From assembly GCA_013398055.1 (NCBI GenBank), contig VZRS01007521.1, positions 210,564 through 274,563 of the forward strand: a DNA stretch of 64,000 nt, read 5' to 3'. Shown here in pieces: positions 26,401-38,400 of this stretch. The translations under genes and the position numbers were made by a program. The notes beneath the pieces are model-generated. The model worked only from the letters and a program-made list of their open reading frames with translations, did no database searches and had not been told where the DNA came from. This DNA comes from Ifrita kowaldi. Lineage: Eukaryota > Chordata > Aves > Passeriformes > Cinclosomatidae. The stretch's first letter is position 1, and each line of letters opens with the position of its first letter.

Positions 26401-29400
26401 TTCTTCATTATCTCCAGCTTTCCAGGGAATAAGATGTCTTCGTTTCAGTCCATTTCCACCCCCCTTCATTCTGGATCTGGACACACAAAAATGTATTGAA
26501 AATCAGTTTGAAAATAAGACACAAAATTGAGTGCAGCATGGTTGAGGGAAACTGGAGGAATTATAAAGGAAACATGTTAGGCTTTGGGTTCTGACTTTCA
26601 CATTAAATAAGATGCTTTTTTCTTCCTCTGCCCCAGGGAGCCAAATTTTTGCTATATTAGATGGAAAGGAAAAGGCTCCCTTTTATTCTTGGAAGATTTC
26701 CTGGAAGCCTTCCCCAACCTGAAGATGCAATTTCAGCAGTCAGAACTTATCTGGGGAGCAAACCAAGAGACTCTTTCATGAGCATACATCAAGCAAGGGC
26801 ACACTGTCCCCGACCTAAGCCTCCCTCCAGCTGCAACCTGTTACGATGCTCTGTCGACAAGATTTATTTCTCCCTGCTGCCCTAGCCCGAGCTGGCAAAT
26901 AAATCAGCTGAGTTTACAAACACACATTAGGAAAAAAAAAAAAAAAATTAATTTATCATCACACATTTTAAAAACCTTGTGTTGAGGTGCTGCTGTGCGA
27001 ACTTACGTTGCCTTTTTCAAATTTATTGACGGTGTTGATGCAGTTGTAGAGGACGCGCTCGCCCGTGTCCCCCTGGTCGCCGATGAGGCAGACGAAGACA
27101 TTGGCGTCGGTGCCACTCCCGCTCACCGTGCCCGTGCACACCGTCACGCGGTACTTGATCACTGGGGAGACATAAATTAGTGAAACAATCCCGGCAACGC
27201 CATTAATCGCTGTTTGAATTTACTGCGTGTTTGACAGGCTTGTAATTAACTTTAAGTGTTCGTACTTCCAGCTGGTACTTCTGCTGACGTATTGACTTGT
27301 ACACTTCCATGTTACCACTAGGAAAAGAGGGGGAAAAAAGGCAAAATAGGAAGACCTGAAGCATTGAGAGAACCCATAAAAGCCCTCCAAACAAGGACAT
27401 AAAAATGCTGGCCCTTTCAAGAAAAACCTCAGGACGTGGGGTGTTCCTGTCCTGCTACCTCCCCTTCTGCCTGCCCAAGATGGCCCTGGGGTAGGGGAGC
27501 CTTGCAATGTGTGTGGGGAAAACAGCATTTTCAGCATACAGAGGCATGGCAGGCAGACAAAAAGAGCAAGAAAGGAATGAGTGCTCAGAGATCTGAGGAA
27601 TGGGCTCTTCATGTTGGGTTCATGGGAAAAGACAGGCCAAATTAGGCCCATTCCCTTGGGACTATTATAATCATAGAATCATAAAATCATTACATCACAA
27701 AGGCTGGAAAAGACCCCCAAGATCATCCCTCCAAGAGTCCAAACTTTGTGCTGGAGGTTGGATTGTCTTGCCAGCTTTTCACCCTTAACGTCCTCATACG
27801 ATTTTTCTGGATGGATTTTGATCTGCCACCTTCCTCCCCTGACCATGGCCTCCTCTCTGCCCTCCCATTGGGTGAAGTATTTCCAGGAAGAAATATCACA
27901 ACAAAGAGCCAGCCCACAGACCAGCTTTTGAGAGAGATCCCCTTTTCCCCAGACTGGGGAAGGACAAGAAGCAGTCCTCCCACCCTCCCTCCAAAACCTG
28001 CAAGCCCAACAGGGAGGTGCTGCATCTCACCTCTGCTCAGCACAAATCCTCCTCACAGTAAAGTGCCTGAGTGAGGATTCAAGCTGCCCTCTCCACAGTT
28101 GATTAAAAATACATTTCAAAACCAGGTTTATTTACATTTTAATAACATCTGCAATTACAATTACTCTTCCTCTTCTGAGAAACTGCTCCACTGCATGCAG
28201 ATCACCAGCACCAGAACCAGAAATTTCAGAAAACAGGGGACTCAAGGTCTACAGAGTGTGGGTGCTTTGGTGGAAAGGTGAAAAATCCCACTGACCACCT
28301 TGAGATATTCCGGTTCTCTTAAATTCTCCCTCTAAGTAGATTTAATTCTTGTCACACAAGGTCAATGCAGAAGTGGCCACTTCAGAAAGCCAGGGCAAAG
28401 TTCTGTAGCTTTCCTTAATTAAATCTCCAGTTCAATTAAAAGAATAAATAGTTTGGATTGCTCATACATAGTGAAAGATGCATATGCACACACTACTGTG
28501 CTGTGCAACTTACTATATATTTATACATACAGCTGCATAAATTTGCATATAACTAAATAAAACTTTAAAGCCCAAAATATGATTGTCAGATTTTAGATTG
28601 CATTTCAGCTAAGCTTGCTTTCCATGAATATTCCTCAAATCTTGCGTTTCACATTTTAAGGGAGACTGGAAAAAATTTACAAGTTTAAAAAAACCCAAGC
28701 CCTGGAAACAACTGTGCTGTGGCCAGATCTCTCCCATTTCCCACCACAGAGAAATCTTCTCCAGAAAAAAAAAAAGATAATAGAAGGCTGGGATTTCTCA
28801 GGCTTCATGCAGCTAATGATGCACAGAGAAAATACTGCAGAGAGAAAGTGCCAGAAAGAGAAGTTAATTGAATTGCATTGGTCTGCCTGTGCATCTCTCA
28901 CACAAAGAGGGTTTCTTTCTATTCAGGTCCTAAGCAAGCCCCTGCACAGAGCCCGTGGCTCTCACCTGGCATGACTTCAGTCACCAGAGATCCCTCGGCA
29001 GGGAGCTCCCGCACGATCTCATTGTCCTCTTCATTTATATCTAGCCAGCGGCCACAGTTGAATGAGTATTTTTCTTTTGTCAGCGTTTTCAGCAGAGTTA
29101 CCTTCATTAAACCAAAACACCGCATGAGTTCAGAGGCTTAAAGGCAAAAAAGCAACAAGATCCTGACAGGTTTTTGCCAGGAAGGCAAGAGTAGGTAGCA
29201 GCAGAGAAATAAAACACATTAATAATGAGACCGTCTGACTTGTGCACTGTAGTGATGCATGGAGCAAAGTCTGTCATAGCTGATGGCTTTTCATTCCTCC
29301 TTTCTCCAATCACTCTGTGGCATTGAGGAACTTTTGAGGGATTCTGTGGCTCTGAAAACGGCTCATCATGTGCCACTCTATAACCTCAAGGAGCAAATTG

Positions 29401-32400
29401 TGGATGGGGCTTGTGCTGCTGGTTCTCGCTGCTTAGAATCAGTGCAGTGAGAAAAAACCCCAGAAAAATGGCAAAAACCCTGAAAAAAGATCTGCAGTAT
29501 CTTCCAAAGGAGTAATGAGCAAATAAGGTGGTGGTCTGCAGTTGTCTGTTGAATTGTGAAAAGGAAGGGTATGATGAAGGTCTGTAAAATCACAGATGAC
29601 ATGGAGAAGGCAGAGAGGGGTCAGCTGTTCCCTCTCCTGCCTCAAGAAATACAGGGCATCAAATGATGCCCGTGGAACAAAGTTCTAAGCACAAAAATAA
29701 AGGACACAATCAGCCTGTAAAGTGCTTGCCGAAAGCTATTAAGGGTGCTAAAAGTTTAAATGTTCAAGGGGAGGCTAGAAACTTTGAACTAATAACGGGG
29801 AAAAAAAAACCCTGCTAAATGCTTTCTGTTTGGTAGCTCTGTTTAGCAAGTAAGTGTCCAACTGGAAATTGTCAAAATCTGAAAGAATGTTACGAGGAAG
29901 TATCATAAATGCTTGTCCTTTTCTCACACTTCTGTAGTCATGACGTTATGTGACACAGGAGAGAGGATGTTGGGCTAGAGGGACTTTTGGCCTGACCAGT
30001 GTGGCTGTTCTGTGTTCTTGTGATAGAAAATGGAAGCCTGACCTGACATGAAGCAAACCAGGCATGAAATGTGTGAGGACTGGAGCAAAGCATCATTCAG
30101 GTTTCATCTAATTTCCTAGACACTGCAATGGATGCACAAGTGATAGGATTCACGTGCCGTGAGCCTGGTGCATCCAGAAAACATCAGACTGGGTACATAT
30201 GGCCAGACTGACCTTTGTAAAGTCATAGAATCATAGAATCGTTTAAGTTGAAAAAGGCCTAAAATGAGTCCAACCATAAAAACATCAATGCATTACACTC
30301 ATCTTAACCAGCTTTACTTGGGCAGTTTGGCCAAAAGGGAATCCTAGACACACTCTAAGTTACATCTTGTCCTTCCTGAACATAATTTTTGTGTAGGAAA
30401 ATAAGACACCGCAGGGAAACATACAGCTGTGGAAAACACAAGCATTCTTGTTCATCATCTGTGAACAAACTAAGAGGGATGATTGCAGCAGCCCAAAGTC
30501 TGACCAGCAAGTGCTTTGTCATAAAGGACCCCAGCCAGACACCTTCTCCCACAGTATGGTGACAACAGCAGCACCTGATGCCCTCCCACCCCTGGAGATG
30601 GGTGTTGGCTTCACTGCTCCATGACAGTGCAGGAGAGCTGGATCTGTCAAAGCACATTAGAGACGCACAAGAGAAAGCTCCAAGAGGTAAGCTGTGATTT
30701 ATCAACACTCTTATTTACAGATGCAAAGCAAAGTGTGTGTTTTGTTAAGTGCAGAGAGTGCCATCCAAGCTGTTCAGGAGGAGTAGGGGTGAAGCTTAGA
30801 GGTGGACTTGCTGTCCAGACAATCCAGGTGAGGGGTGACAGCAAGGTAATCAATGCTGGTAGAGCAAAGGACATGTGAGTGAAGATCAAGCAGGCCACCC
30901 TTCTCATCTCTCACACAGCACAGGGCTGCTCTCCTCTGCACAGTCTCCACGGCCTCCTCCAGCCTGCAGGAGTTCACCCCTCATAACAGGGGGTGAACTG
31001 TCAGCACTTTGGGGGATGCTCTACTGTGCAATCTCTGCTGGAATCAGTATTTCTGTTATGGGCAGTGTAAACAAGCCATGGAAGGAGTGGGTTTGCCTTT
31101 CTGTACAGTAGTGGTGTCCACAAACAGGAAGTTTTCTGAAGAGCAAGGAAAAAACCCTGGTAGCAGTGAGACGGGTACTTCAGTTGTGTGACACGGGAAG
31201 GGTGGAAAAATGGGATTTTCATCATCAGTCTGGGCTGTTGGGAGCTGCCTCTTCCCATTGCTCTCATTTCCCACACACAGATCACCCAATCATTTGGGCT
31301 GGAAAAGCCCTCTAAGATCATCAACTCCAACTGTTCCCCCAGCACTGCCAAGGCCACCACTGACCCATGTCCCCAGGTGCCACTGTTTTTAAATCCCTCC
31401 AGGGATGGGGACTCCAACACTGCCCTGGGCACCTGTGCCAGGGCTTTTCCACCCTTTTGGTCTATAAATTTCCCCTAATATTCAATATAAACCTTTCCTG
31501 GTGCAACTTTATACAGTTTTATCTTGTCCTCTGACAAGGCAGGCACCTCTGAGCACTGCACATCAAGCTCATCTGCCAGCTGGGGAGCAGAGTGACCCAG
31601 GAGTGGCACTGCAGACCCCTGTCACTAGCCTGGCTTCCCAGGTCTACCTTCCCTGGCTGTCCCCTCACCTTATTCAGATGCCAGCCAGCAAAGGGATTTC
31701 TTTTCTCGTGCCATATCCGCAGCTTGTAAAAGGTGCCGAGGTCAGGAAGCTCGATCTGTAAATGGGAAAAAAGGTGCAATATCCATTTTTGTAAGTCAGC
31801 AAAGCATGCACACAAAGGGCACCTCTGAACATCTTTTAAGAGCTAATCAGAGAGAAGTCGAAAACACCAGCCTATTTCCTGTTTTGAGAAGACAAGCCCT
31901 ATCTATAGGCAAGTAAATAATTTGCATCACCACCAAAGAGAGTGACTTCACCTCAACTTTAGAAGGATCTAATGGAGTAAAAATCTTGTGCTGATTATTT
32001 TCTGCCCAGGATTGAAGCTAAAGCCCTGGAAAACAATATCAAGCCAAATCTACCACTTGCACAAGATTCATACCATGAATTTGTCAGTCTGTCCAGTTTC
32101 AAAGTTGTCTGAATTGTTGTCCAGCTTCATCTCATCTGACTTCCCCTTGTCTCCATAAATCTGGAAGAAGATGGTGGCATCTGTTCCTGCATTTTTGATG
32201 TCACTTGTCCAGATCCACAGAGACCAGGGGTTTTCTAGAAAGCAAGGTGCAAGATACTTGTTTTAAAAAGTAATTTTTGTATAGGATGACCTGTGAAAGA
32301 CATAATTCTCATTGTTTCCCCTGGTAGGGAGAGAGGACAGGATGAAGGAAGACAAAGACCTTTCATTCTTTTCTGCACAAACACAATCAGCTGCTGCCTG

Positions 32401-35400
32401 ATGTACAGGAATGAGGCTGGAATATAATTCTGTGATTTCATTTAAAAGAAAATGAGAGAAACATAAACAACCACTTTTCAGGTGAACCATATTCTCTTGT
32501 TCTACTTTACTAACAGGGTAATGCAGGAGTGCGACCCAACCCTGTAGTTTCAGCTCACTTGTCAAACACCTACAACTCAAGCTTCAAAGAGCATAAAGTC
32601 AGGGAAATATTCATCTTTCCTCTTGCCAGTGAGAAGGAGTCTCCAGTTACTTGTGCACGGTGCAATGCAGCTGCAGGTAGCTCCTAAAAATTTGTCTGTT
32701 CTCTGAGCGTCCCAAGACAGGCCTAATTATCCCAAAAATGCTTCTTGCATTCTCAAAGTCCACTCAGGAATCTATCCCTGGTGAGGCTGCATCATGTGGG
32801 ACAAACATGCTCAGAGCAGTGTAAAGATATTTTCCAAAATGTTTTAAATTATTTTAATGCCTAAATTTGACATGACTTCAGTTAACACCTTTTTTTTTTA
32901 TACTACATGACATACCCTAAGATTGTGGCCAATCTACAAGATTTTTATCTCAAGTCTTCATCCAACATTTTAACTGTAAGTCCAGTCCACCTGCAGCAAC
33001 TCTACATCTGTTTTCATACCAGAATATTGTTGCATTTATAAAGGTGACATTATTTCCTCTAAAGAGCCCCTCATCTGCATTCTTTATTGATGGTAATGTG
33101 TGTTGCTTCTGCAGGCCTTGCAGCACCTACTGGAGAGGGAACAGCCTTCTTTCTTCACTCAGACATCAGCTGAATTATTAACAAATCCTAATGAGAGAAT
33201 TGCTAACCCTTTCGGTATGCCCGAGCCCACGCCAGCACGGCTTGACCTTCAGAGCCCAGAATGGAATATAAAACTATGGTGACATGCATATAAATTAGAT
33301 TTTTACTGGTCTACTAAGTGTTTGCCTGTATAAAAAAGAGCCAAGAGCTACTGAAAAAAAAATGAGGAGAAGAGGGATCTCTCAGAAAAAGTTTTGCCCC
33401 TGTTTTAATAATATACAAAATGTTAATGACCACTCCTCTCTGAAAAGCACCGGCAAGTTTTAGATGAGAAGAAATGAAGCAAAGAAAAGTCTGTGGATGG
33501 CATGTGATGGAGCAGCCTGTTCTCCCTGGGGAAAACTGCAAGTGCAATCCAGACACCAAAGACTGCTCTCATCTGTCTGGTTTGGCCTCCCTGACCTTTT
33601 GCTGAAGGAAAGGAGGAGTGAAGCATGCACGGAGCGGGAAACGGGACCTTGTACCAGGATTAAATGCTGATAGAGGGCTGTCAGGGAGAAACCACACAGG
33701 GAGACGTGGGTGAGATAGGGCTGCAGCTGCAGGAGAAGGCCAGGCATTTCCCCAAATACCCATCATCATCCTCCCAGGGCTAGCTGGGCACATCCCCTGG
33801 CTTCCCATCCTTTCACATCAAGGAATCCAGGCACTTTGGAAATTCTCAGGGGCAGGGCACAAACGCCAGGGAGGGCTAGACCCGGCACAACAGTTTCCAG
33901 GATAACATTCAAGATAAGGAGAGGAGGGAATAAGAAAAAAGAAAAAGAATAAATACAAGCTACATATGGAGCTGCAATCTGCTGCGGGAGCAGCTTCTGG
34001 ATGCAGTGCTGGGAGACGTTTCACCATGGATACCCCAAGTGAAGTTCAACCCAGCTTTGATCATCTCTACAGAAAGGCACAGTCCTGTATGCACAAGGAG
34101 ATAGGCGAGATGACATAATAGGCCTTTTCTAACTCCGAGTCTTACACTTCCATAATCTGGCAGCTAAAGGTCACAGTTTTCTCAAGGCTAATGCTCTCTG
34201 TCTATCTCCTGCACTGCGGTGGTGAGGGAATTAGCCTGTCAACAACAATCAGAGCTGATAATAGGGGGTTAAAGGTTGCAGATGCTTTAGCTAAATGGAC
34301 TGCATCGAGGTGCAATGTGGTTATAACACTGACTAACATTTAGATAGAGCTTATTTAAATGAACTGCTGTTTAGGCAGGAGCCCACCCGAAGCACTCTCG
34401 GATTAAACCGCGTCTATTATCCTAATTAAAACGTTCTGTTTACACAGGGGCAGCGGCACAGGCCGGGCAGCAGCGATGTGTGTTTGGCTTGGTGCAGAAC
34501 CAGGCAGCGGATGTGTGTGGATGGATGGATGGATGGATGGACATGCCCACACGGCACGGAGCAGCTCCTCCCAGCAAACGTGTGCCAGTGCCTCCCTCTA
34601 CAGAAAAGGCTCCGCATCCAGCTCACGCCTGCCTCGGGAGGCGCGTTTAGCAGCTGCGCAGGGCTAACAACTCTTATTTCTCTGAGGTCAGGAATAAAAG
34701 TAGCAGGAAGTCAGCAGGGAGAGTTTCGTTCTTCTTCCCATTTCCCCCCTTCTGCGCCCCGCCCAGGTTTGTCTCCTTATTGTATTTAGGTTTAGTTTCC
34801 ATCTAGAATAAGAAAGCTTTGCTTCTGTAGTGATAAGAAACACAGCCTGGCGTGGCTGCAAAGGTAAGATGATGACTGAGGCAGCCCTAAGCCCACTGCA
34901 CCCTAAGAAAATGAGTATAATTCTTCAAAATATTGTAGGAGTTTAATTTTATACTCCCCTAAAGCAGTATGTTCAAAGGTGAAACTCATGCCCCAACATC
35001 CGAAGGATGTGGAGCTGTTGGAGCCAGTCCAGAGGAGACCGCAAAGATTCTCCAAGGTCATGAGGCCCTGTACTCTGAAGACAGGCTCAGGGAGAGCTGG
35101 GGTTGCTCACCTGCACAAGAGAAGGCTCCAGGGAGAGCTCAGAGCCCCTGGCAGGGCCTGAAGGGGCTCCAGAAGAGCTGCAGAGGGACTGGGGACAAGG
35201 CATGGAGGGACAGGACACAGGGAATGGCTTCCCACTGCCAGAGGGCAGGGATGGATGGGATATTGGGAAGGAATTCCTGTCTGTGAGGGTGGGGAGGCCC
35301 TGGCACAGGGTGCCCAGGGAAACTGTGACTCCCGCATCCCTGGCAGTGTCCAAGGCCAGGTTGGATGGGGCTGGAGTAACCTGGGATAGTGGAAGGTGTC

Positions 35401-38400
35401 CCTGCCCATGGTGTGGGGGGATGAAATTAGATGACCTTTAAATGTCCCTGCCATCCCAAACCATTCTACAATCCAGTGACTGAATTCACTTGAACCTCTC
35501 CTTGACCACTGGTCTACCCAATGTCACTCAGGTGTTGCCTGTGGGAGGAGGGGTGATGGCCACAGGAGGCTCCTGGACACTTGCACCTACTTTTCAGCCT
35601 TTTCTGGCGCAGGGAGACCATTTCATAGAGTTCCCGCTCTATGAGACCGTCCCCTTCATCTTCATCCAGCCACTTCCCACATGGGAAGGTTTGCTCAATC
35701 CCAGTGAACGGGCAGTAAACCACCACCTGGGAAAAGAGATTGGGAAAGTGAGCTTGAATATTCTGCTACTGGCACCCCACAGGTCCTTGGCACCGAAAAC
35801 TTAAACAAACAGAGCAAAAACAGAGCTGGTGATCTTGGTCCTGCTCTCAAAATCAGCTTTTCTGGACCAGTACGAACCAGACTGGTTGCACAAATCCCAG
35901 TTTGGAGTACAGATATGACCCATCTGTCTTGTTATTCCCATTTTATTCAGCAGTACATCGCAATGGGTCAACCAAGACGAGGTGAAACACCAGGAGGGGA
36001 ATGGAATGGGAACAGGCAGGGTGGCTGCAGCAGTCAGGGTGCAGCACAGGCCCTGCACCATGCCAGTGCATCGCAGGGCTCTGCAGAAAACACAGGGTGC
36101 AAAAAGTGTTCAAAAACATTCAATTTAAGCTGATTTTGATTACCAGGAAAACTGAATTTCCTCATAGCTTCAGGGTAAGCATCTGCCTTCCTCTCTGACC
36201 TCCCATTTCCTCCTGCTGACCTTGTACATGATCTAATGTTGTCACCAAAAACCAGGAAATAAACTCTCCAACCAATTTGCTAGGCTGAAAAGATGAAATT
36301 ACTTTTTTAACAATGCTGGATGCATGGGAATTTCACCTCAAATCATGAGCAGTAACCAAACAGACCAGGCTATACACATGAAACTAATACACATTTGTCA
36401 CGTTTCTATCACATATTCATTATACTGTATGTGTGAATATAGGCTTATTATTTCCATGAAGTTATTTGGATATGAGTAGGGGTCTCTTGGGGATTATTGG
36501 TGGTCATTTGGGAACATCCCGTTCCTCAAAATTCCCTCTTATGGTTCTGGATGTTCTGGTGAAACTTTTTTCCTTGAGGGTATCTCAAATATGTGTTCAG
36601 GTTACGATGCACTTCTCTTTATCATTCTTTGCTCTGGCACTCCAACTCTGTTCTCAAAACCAAGATATCTACCAGTACATATTAATCACTGGTGGAAGCA
36701 AACAAGGAAGCGTTAGCTGGCACAAAACGTATTAGTCACAGATGTAGGGAGTTAACACAAGGCCACATTAATCTCTGGCGTGTGTGCTAAGCACTGGATG
36801 GTACAAAACCAAACATTACCCACGGATATAGGGATCACACGCTATGTGCTAAACTTAGAAGAATTTTCCAACATCTTCCCCCACTGCTGCATAGAATTCT
36901 CCCCTAAGAAATACAAGTTGTTGGGTAACAGCATCACATATTTCTCCACTGCCTCCCAGTAACAGCTGTGGTCAGCCACTTTCTGTTGGGTTTTGGGGTT
37001 TTTTCTTCTTATTATTTCTGAGCCTCCAGAGCAGCATCTAGAAACTTCAGGGAAGTCTGAGTGTAGATGATAACTTTGAAACGCTCAGCACAACCCAAGG
37101 CTGCATTTCTGTCCGGCCCCTTGGGCGAACATCTGAAGGTGCTTTTGGAGCTGAGCAAACAATAATCTCCATCTTTGTGACTGCAGAGGGGCAATCAACC
37201 CAATTAGCGAGTGATTGACTTATGCATCTAACGTGCCTTTGAGGCAATCAGCTGCTCCCATGCGTGATGTGTAATATTGATTTGTTAAACCGGGGATATT
37301 GCCTTCCAAACAAAAGCAGATTTATTTATTTATTTTCAAACCGTACTGGGTTGTCGGGGTCAGGTTATGAATGGGAAGCAGGTCTGAGAGCTGCCTGCAG
37401 ACAAAACTCTTGGCCGTGTTGGCCCAGTGGTAGGACTCCATGACCTCAGAGGTCTCTTCCAACCCAAATGATTCCATGAGGAATGGAATTTAGACTATGG
37501 TAATTTAGTCGCACCTTCTCACAAAACCATCCAGAGCTGACGCCACAATTATCATGCCCGATGGTGACCCTGCTGAGAGGGCTGAGAAGGGCAGCTATCT
37601 CCACGTTGAACAGGTCCGTCCTGGCACGCTCAAATTCACCTCCTTCCAAGAAAATCTTCCCACTGTTCTTTAAGCCTTTGGAGCCATGGAGGATTACGTG
37701 GATCTTGGAGTTGGTGCCGGCTCCTCTGACATCTCCCGTCACTACAGCCACATTGTACACAATGCCTGGAGGAAGCAGAAATTTGGTTGGCGAAAAAGGA
37801 AGGGAGGAAAAGAGTCTGAGAGTTATGACTTTGATTGGATTTATGTTGGAGACTATTGATTTCCCACTGGTTTATTTTAGCTTCTGACTTACACACAGTG
37901 CAATGCTTCATTTGGTTTTGTCCCACACATAACTGAGAAATACACATCTACCTTCAGACTGTCCAAAAGAAACAGGCTTGGGGTGACAAACTCCTGGTCA
38001 CATGGCCCAAAGGGAAAAAATGTGTTTTCTTTGTTTATTCACTCTGTGGTGTTGATTAGGTAAAAAAAGGCAAAAAAAAAATTGAATTGGCAACTAAGTA
38101 ATTTGATTTTGAGAGATACCAAGCACCAAATATGTCAGAGAATGCTGAGAGGATGGAGGGGTGTTGCTTTAAGCAGTGGTGGCAAGATCTGCAGCACCAC
38201 AAAACTCTGAAAACTTTGGGTTTATTTGTTTTTCAGCCTATAATGCTGCTGAAGCTATCGGGACCTGAACAGTCACTGTGAGAACCCACAGACCGCAGCA
38301 AAACAAGGTTTGGGAGAGGTATCAGCCCAGCTGGAAGAAAGAAAAATATTTCTGAAAAGAAACCTATTTACATAAAAATGTCCTTGAGGGTTTTTTTCTA

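Larger units (their letters stand above)
29102..31668 (-). other. LOXHD1: LOXHD1 intron I-J
   Basis: This 2.6-kb intron holds three CR1 fragments (29960-30025, 30221-30300, 31281-31470). I see no other recognisable feature. Confidence 0.85.
32235..35590 (-). other. LOXHD1: LOXHD1 intron G-H
   Basis: This 3.4-kb intron contains a full-featured CR1 3' copy (34993-35474), a GGAT microsatellite (34519-34541) and a compact AT-rich block (34170-34470) discussed as a possible conserved element. Confidence 0.85.

Noticed and set aside
27203..27330. Minus-strand open stretch with a strong pyrimidine-rich acceptor (CTCTTTTCCTAG) between exons J and K
   Set aside because: Exon J joins exon K directly in phase (VMP/V/IKYRV). 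Entering this stretch from exon J in phase 1 soon meets a stop (27220), and no PLAT similarity is seen.
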